The notes beneath the pieces were generated by a model that made no database searches, was not told the origin of the DNA, and saw only the letters and a program-made list of their open reading frames with translations. A stretch of DNA of 12,622 nucleotides from DATGXB01 sp035298905 (GTDB taxonomy: Bacteria; Cyanobacteriota; Cyanobacteriia; Cyanobacteriales; Nostocaceae). The stretch lies in NCBI GenBank assembly GCA_035298905.1, contig DATGXQ010000145.1:1-12622 (forward strand). Reading direction: 5' to 3'. Made by a program: the position numbers and the translations under genes. Below, in pieces: positions 6,475 through 12,622 of the stretch. Positions within the stretch are counted from its first letter, which is position 1. Each line of letters opens with the position of its first letter.

Positions 6475-7296
6475 ATGAAAAATCAAAATTCAGGCTTTGA
6501 TATAAACATAATCAAAGCTATTAACGATGTTAAGCTCATCATCAATTCTCTAAAATTATCAATGTTATTAATAGGCGCACAGTCAAGAATATTAATTTTT
6601 GACAACCAATATCAAATTGATGGTAGGGCAACTACAGATTATGATGTAGTGGTAAAATTAGATAGTTGGGAGAAATATAATATCTTAGTCAGTCAGATGA
6701 CTGAAGGAGAAGAAGCGAAATTTAAAAAAAGTAGAATTATTCATAAATTTATTCATATTGAAACTAATTTAGAAGTTGATATTGTTCCCTTTGGGGAAAT
6801 TAGTAACGAAAATCAAGAAATTGTCTGGCCTGATGGTAATCAAATGAGCATTTTAGGGTTAGAGGAGGCTTTTGAAAATTCGCAAATTACAAAAATTGAT
6901 AATATTGAAATCAGAGTTCCTACCCTGCCGAGTTTTGTAGCTTTAAAGCTACTATCATGGAATGAACGCAAAGCTAATAAAGATTTATCTGATATTGTTT
7001 TAGTTTTACAAAATTGCCCAGAAAATGAACGAGTTTTTGATGAGTTAACTGATGAGTTGATAGAAGGAAAATTTGAGTTTGATGAAGCTGTAACTGTCCT
7101 GCTTGGTCGAGATATTCGACAAGTATTTCAAGATAAAACTTTAAATAAACTTAATGAAATTGTAGAATATATTATAGTGAAACAGAATCAATTTTTACCA
7201 CAATTTGTCTCTAAAAATCTTGACCCAGAAGAATGGGATGCAGCTTTTGAGAAACTGGTTAAATTTTTTCAAGCTTTACAATATGGACTAAACTAA
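6475..7296 (+). CDS. AbiEii-like nucleotidyltransferase (type IV toxin family)
   Basis: The 273-residue protein has a nucleotidyltransferase fold of the AbiEii/AbiGii type. The nucleotide-binding turn is LLIGAQSRIL (G34-A35-Q36-S37-R38). The catalytic acidic pair is RATTDYDVVVKL (D55, D57), and the third acid is D102 in LEVDIVPFG. Downstream, PSFVALKLLSWNERKANKDLSDIVLVL carries the K168-D169-x2-D172 pattern seen in this family. AbiEii toxins transfer nucleotides, probably to RNA, and stop growth; in phage defence this gives abortive infection. The serine-containing GAQS turn departs slightly from the usual GG/GS. All catalytic acids are present, so it is likely active. It has no signal peptide. 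The 101-base gap before it has no clear Shine-Dalgarno; a separate promoter is possible (TATAAC at 6443-6448 is a weak -10 candidate). Sequence 6541-6600 has only 14 G/C in 60. No HIP1 site. Confidence 0.78.
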   Translation: MKNQNSGFDINIIKAINDVKLIINSLKLSMLLIGAQSRILIFDNQYQIDGRATTDYDVVVKLDSWEKYNILVSQMTEGEEAKFKKSRIIHKFIHIETNLEVDIVPFGEISNENQEIVWPDGNQMSILGLEEAFENSQITKIDNIEIRVPTLPSFVALKLLSWNERKANKDLSDIVLVLQNCPENERVFDELTDELIEGKFEFDEAVTVLLGRDIRQVFQDKTLNKLNEIVEYIIVKQNQFLPQFVSKNLDPEEWDAAFEKLVKFFQALQYGLN

Positions 7297-7363
7297 AACT
7301 TAATTTCCCAAAAATATTAAAGGTTGTTTCTGTAGAAATTCTCAATTAAACTTGAACAAACTC

Positions 7364-7383
7364 AAGGCCACAAGTTTGGCCTT
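7364..7383. terminator. Stem-loop between the cassette and the tRNA gene
   Basis: AAGGCCA (7364-7370) and TGGCCTT (7377-7383) form a perfect 7-bp stem around CAAGTT, in the convergent gap between the nucleotidyltransferase and the tRNA gene. No T run follows on the plus strand; on the minus strand a moderately T-rich stretch follows. It may end transcription from one or both sides. Confidence 0.4.
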
Positions 7384-7393
7384 CTAGGGGGTT

Positions 7394-7450
7394 GGGACAC
7401 GGCATAAATGATATTTCGATTTGACAACAATATTTCTAACGCCGTGTCCC
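7394..7450. repeat. Palindromic repeat with GGGACACGGC / GCCGTGTCCC arms
   Basis: The 10-bp arms (7394-7403 and 7441-7450) are perfect inverted repeats with a 37-base AT-rich centre. The arm matches the palindrome at 4685 (GGGACATAGC) except for two bases, and both changes are compensated in the opposite arm. This suggests that the structure, rather than the exact sequence, is kept. The T-free surroundings argue against a simple terminator. Confidence 0.6.
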
Positions 7451-7504
7451 TACATTCAATTCTTATTTTCTGCCAGAGTTTTGGAGTTAATTTTCTATAC
7501 CTAA

Positions 7505-7577
7505 CGAGCGCGGAGGGATTTGAACCCCCGACCCACAGAACCGGAATCTGTTGCTCTATCCACTGAGCCACGCGCCC
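7505..7577 (-). tRNA. tRNA-Arg (anticodon CCG)
   Basis: Read on the minus strand, the gene folds as a standard 73-base cloverleaf. The acceptor GGGCGCG pairs with CGCGCTC with one G-T pair, followed by discriminator G. The D arm is GCTC-AGTGGATA-GAGC. The anticodon stem ACAGA/TCTGT carries the loop TTCCGGT with anticodon CCG, reading CGG. The T arm is GGGGG-TTCAAAT-CCCTC, with one G-T pair. No CCA is encoded (GTTA follows). An open frame across this tRNA on the same strand is not a gene. The 3' end faces the AbiE-like cassette, the side where integrating elements often insert. Confidence 0.97.
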
Positions 7578-7589
7578 TTATATTTTTCC

Positions 7590-7595
7590 AGTATA
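7590..7595 (-). promoter_or_regulatory. Candidate -10 box of the tRNA-Arg gene
   Basis: On the minus strand TATACT lies 12 bases before the tRNA 5' end, in the 33-base gap to the M23 gene. A TTGTAA hexamer (7611-7616) lies 15 bases upstream of it, overlapping the M23 stop codon; the spacing is short for a -35 box. It would give a leader of about six bases. Read-through from the M23 gene is the alternative. Confidence 0.4.
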
Positions 7596-7610
7596 ACACA
7601 AATTTTTGAT

Positions 7611-8765
7611 TTACAAGTAGTCGGCTGGATTTACTGGTGTACCGTCACGGCGGACTTCAAAATGTAGGTGGGGGCCTGTGGATAAACCTGTAGAACCGAC
7701 AGCTGCGATCGCCTGTCCTCTTTGTACATTTTGCCCTTCTGTTACATACAACTCGCTACTGTGTCCATAAAGTGTAGTTATCCCTCTGCCATGATCGATA
7801 ATTACAGCTTTGCCATAACCACCATACCAACCAGCAAAAATTACTCTCCCGGAGTCAGCCGCACGGATGGTACTACCATAACTAGCCGCAAAGTCTAAGC
7901 CTCCATGAAAGCGCCGATATCCGAGAATGGGATGTACACGCCAACCAAAGGGGCTGCTAGTAGGTGCATCGCTGGGAAAGGCTAAAATTCCCGTACCGCG
8001 AATAATCACTTTGCTGGCGGTTTTGGCTTGTTCTTGGGCGATTTTTTCTCTGATCAATCCTTCTAAGTTCTGAGAATCTTTCTCTAACTGGTTTTGGGCT
8101 GCTTCCAATGCTGCTTTGTCGCTATTTAATCTTTGAATTAATTCACTTTGTAGCTGTGCTTGAGCTTGATAGTCGGCTTTTTGGGCTAATAGTTGTTCTC
8201 TAATTAAAGCAACTTGGTTTTTTTGCGCTTCTACTACTGTTCTTTGCTGGTTTAAGAGGTTAGCTTGTTGTGCTAATTTCTCTAAAATTTTTTGGTCAGC
8301 TTGATAAACTAATTTTAGCTGATGACGACGACTAATAAAGTCACTCAAATTTTGACTTTGCAATAAAACCGACCAACCTTGAGAAACTGGAGAACGTTGT
8401 AACACTCGTAATCTAGCAACTGTCGCAGTTTGGCTTTGTTCATAGGCTTGTTCTGCAACCTCTAAATCAGCTTCTAATTGTTGTTGCAGAGCGATCGCAT
8501 ACTCTAATCTAGCAGTGTTGTCTTGAATTTGACTATCAGTAGTTCGGATATTTTGGTTGATTCCAGTCAGGTTTTTTTGGGCTTCTGTTTGCAAATTAGT
8601 GACGCGATTCTTTGCTTTAACTACATTCTGCTGCTGTTGCTGGATGATTTGCTGTTGTTTTTTTAAGGTATCAATAGAGGGTGAATTAGCAGCATAGGTT
8701 GGTAAATTTACTAAACATAGCCAAAAGATACAGCATAATACTAGACATCTGCAAACACGATTCAC
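7611..8765 (-). CDS. Secreted M23 peptidase with long coiled coil (EnvC/NlpD-like layout)
   Basis: The 384-residue protein starts with a signal peptide (hydrophobic core CLVLCCIFWLCLVNL, likely cut after A25 in PTYA). A long coiled coil rich in Q, L, A and K follows (about 33-250; LKKQQQIIQQQQQNVVKAKN is typical). Then comes a complete LytM/M23 domain (about 270-384). Zinc ligands H287 and D291 (FHGGLDFA) and H368, with catalytic H335 (LYGHSS) and H366 (PHLHFEV), are all present. It should therefore be an active peptidoglycan endopeptidase in the periplasm, unlike the catalytically dead EnvC-type activators. Roles in septum splitting or wall turnover are known for such proteins. The GTG start at 8763-8765 has AGG about 12 bases upstream; no downstream ATG fits before the signal peptide. 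HIP1 sites lie at 7705 and 8491. Confidence 0.92.
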   Translation of the reverse strand: MNRVCRCLVLCCIFWLCLVNLPTYAANSPSIDTLKKQQQIIQQQQQNVVKAKNRVTNLQTEAQKNLTGINQNIRTTDSQIQDNTARLEYAIALQQQLEADLEVAEQAYEQSQTATVARLRVLQRSPVSQGWSVLLQSQNLSDFISRRHQLKLVYQADQKILEKLAQQANLLNQQRTVVEAQKNQVALIREQLLAQKADYQAQAQLQSELIQRLNSDKAALEAAQNQLEKDSQNLEGLIREKIAQEQAKTASKVIIRGTGILAFPSDAPTSSPFGWRVHPILGYRRFHGGLDFAASYGSTIRAADSGRVIFAGWYGGYGKAVIIDHGRGITTLYGHSSELYVTEGQNVQRGQAIAAVGSTGLSTGPHLHFEVRRDGTPVNPADYL

Positions 8766-8783
8766 CCACTCACACCTACTAAT

Positions 8784-8832
8784 TGTTAAATTTGTCCGTC
8801 AAGTATTTTTAACACAAACACTCTACTTGTGT
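8784..8832. promoter_or_regulatory. Divergent promoter region with two overlapping dyads
   Basis: The 81-base gap between the minus-strand M23 gene and the plus-strand small membrane gene holds TGTTAAA/TTTAACA (8784-8790, 8808-8814) and ACACAA/TTGTGT (8812-8817, 8827-8832). They share bases 8812-8814, so they could be alternative structures or operator half-sites. No clear -35/-10 pair is visible. Confidence 0.3.
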
Positions 8833-8846
8833 CAGCATGGTGATGA

Positions 8847-9167
8847 ATGTATCAGTTAATAATTAGGGATATGAACACACGCCAAGGCATTCTTTTTACT
8901 ACCCTAGTTTTACCAGGTTTGATAGTCTTTTTGATTTCTCTGTATTACTTCAGTACAGATTACCCAGCATTAATACAAGCGGAAACCTACGCTACAAAAT
9001 TGGTAGAACAATCCAACACTGATGAGAAAAGAATACAATATGCTTACCATCGTGCTTTAGCTCATCGTATTAATGTGTTTGCTGATGGAACTTGGGGATT
9101 ATTAGGGTGTTTAATTGCTGGGATTGGTATACATGGTTTAGTTACAATCCGAGATAAAGAAAAATAG
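8847..9167 (+). CDS. Small two-span membrane protein, function unknown
   Basis: The protein has up to 106 residues and I recognise no named family. Two hydrophobic segments are visible, about residues 15-36 (GILFTTLVLPGLIVFLISLYYF) and 80-97 (GTWGLLGCLIAGIGIHGL). Between them lies a hydrophilic, mostly helical loop (YPALIQAETYATKLVEQSNTDEKRIQYAYHRALAHRIN). Both ends are probably cytoplasmic, with the basic RDKEK tail inside. The ATG at 8847 is the longest start. The ATG at 8871 (MNTRQGILF) is a likely alternative, because the first eight residues look like leader sequence, although AGGGA lies too close to that ATG to act as its ribosome binding site. It is divergent from the M23 gene and followed by a long non-coding gap, so it is probably a single-gene unit. 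Confidence 0.65.
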   Translation: MYQLIIRDMNTRQGILFTTLVLPGLIVFLISLYYFSTDYPALIQAETYATKLVEQSNTDEKRIQYAYHRALAHRINVFADGTWGLLGCLIAGIGIHGLVTIRDKEK

Positions 9168-9252
9168 CGTTTTTATGTGTAATTGAATCAAGTTAATACT
9201 CATGCTTTAAATAATCTATACTAATGCACATTACAGTTATAGAATTTGCTTC

Positions 9253-9352
9253 ATACAGCAGATTTCAGCTAAATGAGGTGCGAATCTTAGGAACAAAGCC
9301 TTATGCTAAAAGACTTTCAACCCTGTTCCCTGTTAAGAGTTCCCTGCTGTAT
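9253..9352. repeat. 100-bp dispersed inverted-repeat element, copy 2 (MITE-like)
   Basis: This is the same element as at 1662-1761, with the same length and orientation. The ends are ATACAGCAG and CTGCTGTAT, a perfect 9-bp inverted repeat; the outermost base pair differs from copy 1 and may belong to the target. Three single substitutions lie in the left half. In the heptamer block the middle unit reads GTTAAGA instead of GTTCCCT, flanked by intact units. The perfect upkeep of both ends against the changed middle suggests that the ends matter. Confidence 0.8.
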
Positions 9353-9487
9353 TTAACTGTGAGCATTAACTTATTTAGGTAAATGCTTCAAAATATATAT
9401 CTAAAGTATGTTTACAAAAAGCATTTCTTGAGTTATGTAATTGAGAATTTTAAGATTAATTTAAACATTAATCGTCAGAATTGAAGA

Positions 9488-9611
9488 GTTAGGAATCAGG
9501 AATTAGCATCCTTGTCAAATCAAGATTTTAAACCATCGATATTGTGTGAAAATCATTACCCCAATAGCTGCAAGCCTTGTTTATTCTGGACTCTGGATTC
9601 TGACTCCTGAC
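9488..9611. repeat. Two inverted clusters of degenerate heptamer repeats
   Basis: GTTAGGA-ATCAGGA-ATTAGCA (9488-9508) is three tandem heptamers. TTCTGGA-CTCTGGA-TTCTGAC-TCCTGAC (9584-9611) is four. The reverse complement of the second set contains GTCAGGA and GTCAGAA, matching the first set in opposite orientation. Seven-base tandem repeats of this type are typical of heterocystous cyanobacteria. About 75 unremarkable bases lie between them. Confidence 0.5.
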
Positions 9612-9756
9612 CATTAATCATCGCTGTTTTTCTTGTTTAAGAATAGTGAAATATTACATAAAATTTTTTGTTGCGTCTGATAAAATCTCTGAAAGAGAAG
9701 TAAAAATTGATGGCAATACTAACAAGCTCTAAATAGGCTTTTACTAACCAATTACC

Positions 9757-10431
9757 ATGAAGCAAATTAACTTAAAGTTAACCGCTATTACGGCGGCTAC
9801 AGCACTCTCTTTGACATTTTTAGCTCAAACTAATCCTGCTCAAGCTGCAACCTATGACCTAAGTTGGAAAGGGGAGGGAGGATATAGTCTAACAGGATCA
9901 TTTGCATTTGATGATCAATTTTTAGGCACAACAGTCACTCGTGATCAGCTTAGTTCTCTTACACTCTCTTTTTTCAATCCTAATGGGGTTTTTTTGCAAG
10001 GATTTAATTACTCTTTCCCCCAAACAGGAGAATTTAATTTTAACTTTGATACAATCACGGGAACAGTCCTACAATCTGATTTTGCCAATTTAGCCGCAGG
10101 GTTTGATATAGGTATTGATAACAGTAGTGGATTAGAAGCAGGGATAGATTTTTACACCTGTTTTGATGCTTCAGGATCTTGTTTTCTAACTCCCCAATTT
10201 CCATCATTTCAAGGTATTCTCCTCCAGCAAAATGATGTTCCGTCAGCGTGTTTTGACCCCAATGCACCAACTTGTATCCAACTGGATAAAGGAGGAGTAT
10301 TGACAGCAACTCAGAGGGATATACCAGAACCCACCAGCGTAACTACGTTAGTTCTGCTAGGTTTAGCTGGTTTATTTATGAAGAGAAAATCTTTGCCTTG
10401 GAGTGCGGTGAAACTAGTAAATAAAGCGTAA
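9757..10431 (+). CDS. PEP-CTERM sorting-domain surface protein
   Basis: The 224-residue protein has an N-terminal signal peptide (hydrophobic AITAATALSLTFLA, likely cut after A30 in PAQA). The middle is beta-rich and opens YDLSWKGEGGYSLTGSFAFDD, a theme shared by many cyanobacterial PEP-CTERM proteins. The C-terminal sorting signal is complete: P190-E191-P192, hydrophobic VTTLVLLGLAGLF (195-207), then K209-R210-K211. Unusually, 13 more residues follow the basic cluster. Exosortase is expected to cut or process the tail at the membrane, leaving the protein exported to the cell surface or extracellular matrix. It has four cysteines only, in two similar loops (CFDASGSC 135-142, CFDPNAPTC 165-173). 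No exosortase is visible here. The gene converges on trmFO. Confidence 0.9.
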   Translation: MKQINLKLTAITAATALSLTFLAQTNPAQAATYDLSWKGEGGYSLTGSFAFDDQFLGTTVTRDQLSSLTLSFFNPNGVFLQGFNYSFPQTGEFNFNFDTITGTVLQSDFANLAAGFDIGIDNSSGLEAGIDFYTCFDASGSCFLTPQFPSFQGILLQQNDVPSACFDPNAPTCIQLDKGGVLTATQRDIPEPTSVTTLVLLGLAGLFMKRKSLPWSAVKLVNKA

Positions 10432-10444
10432 TAAATACTTGTAA

Positions 10445-10477
10445 TAACCTACTCAAAATTATGCTCCGAGTAGGTTA
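10445..10477. terminator. Stem-loop between convergent PEP-CTERM and trmFO genes
   Basis: TAACCTACTC (10445-10454) and GAGTAGGTTA (10468-10477) form a perfect 10-bp stem with a 13-base loop. It nearly fills the 53-base gap between two genes that run toward each other. T runs are weak on both sides, but the position suggests a shared, two-way terminator. Confidence 0.6.
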
Positions 10478-10484
10478 ACTGATA

Positions 10485-11807
10485 TTACGCTGACACTAAA
10501 TTTGTTTTCCAACTAGCTAAATCAGCAAAAGAGCGATCGCGGTATTTTCCATATCTCTCTTGCTTATTTTTAATCTTTATCCCCAAATCTGGTAAAATAC
10601 CAAAGTTCGGCGGCATGGGTTGAAAATGCTTTGGTGAAGCGGAACTAATAAATTCAAACAAAGCCCCCATCATTGTAGTATTAGGTAAACTTAGAGTTTC
10701 TTTACCTAAAGCCAATCTCGCGGCATTTGTTCCCGCTAACCAACCACCTGCTGCGGCTGCGGTATAACCTTCAGTGCCAATCAATTGCCCTGCTGCTAAC
10801 AAAGTTTCACGCTGTTTAAATTGTAAGGTTGCAGACATCAATTGTGGGGCATTAATAAAGGTGTTGCGGTGCATTACTCCCAACCGCACAAATTCGGCTT
10901 TTTCCAAACCAGGGATTAACTGAAAAACTCGCTTTTGTTCACCCCAACGCAGATTAGTTTGGAATCCCACCATGTTCCAAAGTTGACCGGCTTTATCTTC
11001 TTGTCGCAACTGTACCACCGCATAGGGACGTTCCCCAGTGCGACTATCGGATAAACCCACTGGTTTTAAAGGTCCATAACGCATGGTGTCTTCTCCCCTT
11101 CTGGCTAACTCTTCAATGGGGAGACAAGCTTCAAAAAATTTCGCTGTTTCTTTTTCAAAGTCTTTTAATTCTGTTTGTTCAGCCTGACATAATTCTGAGT
11201 AAAATTTTAAATATTGCTCCTTATTCATGGGACAATTGAGGTAGGCTGCTTCTCCTTTGTCATAGCGAGAAGCCATAAAAGCAATATCTAAATTAATTGA
11301 TTCTCCTGTAATAATTGGACTAGCCGCATCAAAAAAGCTGAGATATTCCATGCCGGTGAAGCGGTTTAAATCTGCGGCTAAATCTGGACTGGTTAAGGGG
11401 CCAGTAGCCAAAACTACAATCCCTTCAGGAATGGCTTTTACTTCCTCGCGCCGAAAGTCGATTAAAGGATGATTTGCTAAACTTGCAGTTAAGTCTTGGC
11501 TAAATTGTCCTCTGTCTACCGCTAAAGCACCACCAGCCGGTACAGCGTGTTCGTCAGCTTTAGCAATGACAACAGAACCCAGACGACGCAGTTCTTCGTG
11601 TAATAATCCGGCCGCGCGATCGCTTGCCATTGCCCCAAAAGAATTACTGCACACCAATTCTGCCAAATGTTCCGTATGGTGAGCAGGGCTGAAGCGTTGC
11701 GGACGCATTTCATAAAATATCACAGGTACACCCGCCTGAGCAATCTGCCAAGCTGCTTCTGTTCCTGCTAACCCACCTCCAATTACTTTTATTGGTTCTT
11801 GAGTCAT
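10485..11807 (-). CDS. trmFO: TrmFO, folate/FAD-dependent tRNA (uracil-54-C5) methyltransferase
   Basis: The enzyme makes ribothymidine at position 54 in the T loop of tRNAs, using methylenetetrahydrofolate as carbon donor and FADH2 as reductant, in the cytoplasm. The 440-residue protein is full length. The FAD-binding GxGxxG-type motif VIGGGLAGTEAA spans 8-19. C53 (ELVCSNSFGA) and C228 (FFEACLPIEELA) match the two functional cysteines of the Bacillus enzyme (C53, C226). RYDKGEAAYLNCPM (181-194) and RYGPLKPVGL are other family blocks, and GWLAGTNAA is near the C-terminus. Start ATG at 11805-11807; the Shine-Dalgarno is weak. HIP1 sites at 10533 and 11616 mark it as native DNA. TrmFO, not the SAM-dependent TrmA, is the usual form in cyanobacteria. 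Confidence 0.97.
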   Translation of the reverse strand: MTQEPIKVIGGGLAGTEAAWQIAQAGVPVIFYEMRPQRFSPAHHTEHLAELVCSNSFGAMASDRAAGLLHEELRRLGSVVIAKADEHAVPAGGALAVDRGQFSQDLTASLANHPLIDFRREEVKAIPEGIVVLATGPLTSPDLAADLNRFTGMEYLSFFDAASPIITGESINLDIAFMASRYDKGEAAYLNCPMNKEQYLKFYSELCQAEQTELKDFEKETAKFFEACLPIEELARRGEDTMRYGPLKPVGLSDSRTGERPYAVVQLRQEDKAGQLWNMVGFQTNLRWGEQKRVFQLIPGLEKAEFVRLGVMHRNTFINAPQLMSATLQFKQRETLLAAGQLIGTEGYTAAAAGGWLAGTNAARLALGKETLSLPNTTMMGALFEFISSASPKHFQPMPPNFGILPDLGIKIKNKQERYGKYRDRSFADLASWKTNLVSA

Positions 11808-11880
11808 AGTTAAATCGTTAATTCCTAATTTATTGATAGTTAATTTTCTGGCATTGTATATTAATAATTATATATCATTG

Positions 11881-11896
11881 TTTACCTTTTGGTAAA
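11881..11896. promoter_or_regulatory. Palindrome TTTACC-tttt-GGTAAA in the trmFO/tenA divergent gap
   Basis: A perfect 6-bp inverted repeat with a 4-base centre lies in the 130-base gap between the divergent genes, 42 bases before the TenA ATG. It could be an operator or a small hairpin. The surrounding DNA is strongly AT-rich; no clear promoter hexamers or riboswitch (no THI-box-like motif) are seen. Confidence 0.3.
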
Positions 11897-11937
11897 AACT
11901 AGCAAAATTAAGTTATTTCAGATATACAATTAAAATC

Positions 11938-12555
11938 ATGCCTTGCCAACAACTTTTACAAAAACATCCTCAACCCTGGAAAGAAGCTACTATCCATCCT
12001 TTTTTAGACCAATGTAAATTAGGAACAATTCAACCACAACAATTTAATACTTGGTTAGTGCAAGATTATCTATTTGTGGTAGATTTCACTCGTTTAGTTG
12101 GCAGAATCTTAGCAGCAGCACCCCAACACCATTTTGATGTAATTCTAGGTGGACTAGCCGCACTGAAAGATGAACTTAACTGGTTTAAAGAAAAAGCCTC
12201 AGCTAGACAATTAAATCTGGATATTCCTAAACAAAAAACTTGTCAAGAATACTGTGAATATTTGCATAATCTGTTTACAGAACCATATCCAGTCCAAGCA
12301 ACAGCTTTATGGGCAATTGAATTAGCATATAATCAAGGTTGGCAACTCCCAGGAATCATGCCAGAACCCTACACCGAATTTGCCGACAGATGGGGAAATC
12401 CAGGTTTTACAGAATATGTAAAACTTTTGGAAACACAAGCTAATGAAGTCTTACAAACATCAACAGAAAACATTCAACAACAAGCCGAAGCCGCATTTTT
12501 ACAAATTTGTAAATTAGAGAAAGACTTCTGGCAAATGGCTTTTAATGCAGTTTGA
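11938..12555 (+). CDS. tenA: TenA/thiaminase II family protein
   Basis: The 205-residue all-helical protein has the TenA (heme-oxygenase-like) fold and usual length. The opening HPQPWKEATIHPFLDQCKLGTI, followed by FNTWLVQDYLFVVDF with D43, corresponds to the active-site Asp (D44 in Bacillus TenA). Further blocks are DELNWFKEKA and ALWAIELAYNQGW with E128. The last helix, KLEKDFWQMAF, has E194 where the catalytic Glu (E205 in Bacillus) is expected. At the region where classical TenA has its catalytic cysteine (C135), this protein has ATALWAIE with no Cys, which points to the cysteine-less TenA_E-like group. TenA enzymes hydrolyse aminopyrimidine thiamin-breakdown products or thiamin for salvage of HMP; the exact substrate here is open. 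It is divergent from trmFO, with no thiamin gene in view. Confidence 0.85.
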   Translation: MPCQQLLQKHPQPWKEATIHPFLDQCKLGTIQPQQFNTWLVQDYLFVVDFTRLVGRILAAAPQHHFDVILGGLAALKDELNWFKEKASARQLNLDIPKQKTCQEYCEYLHNLFTEPYPVQATALWAIELAYNQGWQLPGIMPEPYTEFADRWGNPGFTEYVKLLETQANEVLQTSTENIQQQAEAAFLQICKLEKDFWQMAFNAV

Positions 12556-12622
12556 TTTCTTCCGTTTTCTTCTTTCTTAATTCTCCTCGTGATCAGTTTC
12601 CGATTGAGAATGTAGAAATAAG

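Larger units (their letters stand above)
9168..9756. other. Long intergenic region with repeats, no gene seen
   Basis: These 589 bases have no plausible coding frame. They contain the second copy of the 100-bp element (9253-9352), a GATTAAT/ATTAATC hairpin (9454-9473), and two sets of tandem heptamers in opposite orientation (9488-9508 and 9584-9611). The promoter of the PEP-CTERM gene should lie near the right end but is not distinct. Confidence 0.6.

Noticed and set aside
7362..7571. Minus-strand open frame of 69 codons
   Set aside because: It runs through the tRNA-Arg gene on the same strand and its start lies within the tRNA; there is no independent coding evidence.
7505..7577. tRNA 3' end as an attachment site with a matching repeat beyond the cassette
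   Set aside because: By eye no second copy of the tRNA 3' sequence occurs between 4570 and 7500, and there is no integrase gene.
10055..10309. Minus-strand open frame inside the PEP-CTERM gene
   Set aside because: Antisense to a gene with both export signals intact; its peptide has no family features.
11808..11937. Thiamin riboswitch before the TenA gene
   Set aside because: The short AT-rich gap contains no conserved THI-box elements.

Overview
The window comes from a filamentous, heterocyst-type cyanobacterium (Nostoc/Anabaena/Calothrix group, by inference). Seven exact copies of the octamer GCGATCGC (the cyanobacterial HIP1 palindrome) begin at 205, 1457, 3118, 7705, 8491, 10533 and 11616. 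There are heptanucleotide tandem repeats and small palindromic repeats of the kind common in Nostocales, a folate-dependent TrmFO, a PEP-CTERM protein, and a tRNA gene without an encoded CCA.

Left part (1-4640): the 3' half of an MFS transporter ends at a hairpin terminator and is followed by a DUF72 gene. A 778-base gap then holds a 100-bp inverted-repeat element and a series of dyads. Next is a probable sulfur-scavenging operon: a TauD-family Fe(II)/2-oxoglutarate dioxygenase, a decayed NtaA/SnaA/DszA-type flavin monooxygenase (large internal deletion plus an in-frame TGA), and an intact thioredoxin-fold protein, closed by a terminator at 4611. The operon was probably built to release sulfite or other sulfur from organosulfur compounds under sulfur limitation. 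Its flavin-dependent step has been lost here.

Middle part (4743-7296): an AT-rich, HIP1-free cassette resembling a type IV (AbiE-like) toxin-antitoxin or abortive-infection module. It has an AbiEi-like protein with an apparent PD-(D/E)xK-like N-terminal domain, then an unrecognised membrane-anchored protein, then an AbiEii-like nucleotidyltransferase. The usual order is two adjacent genes, so the inserted third gene is the most unusual feature of the window. Related GGGACA-type palindromes lie on both sides, and the 3' end of a tRNA-Arg(CCG) gene faces the cassette.

Right part (7505-12622): tRNA-Arg (minus), a secreted coiled-coil M23 endopeptidase (minus), a small two-span membrane protein (plus), and a 589-base gap with the second copy of the 100-bp element and heptamer repeats. 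A PEP-CTERM surface protein (plus) follows, convergent with trmFO (minus). A TenA-family gene (plus) is divergent from trmFO. These last genes are ordinary chromosomal genes.
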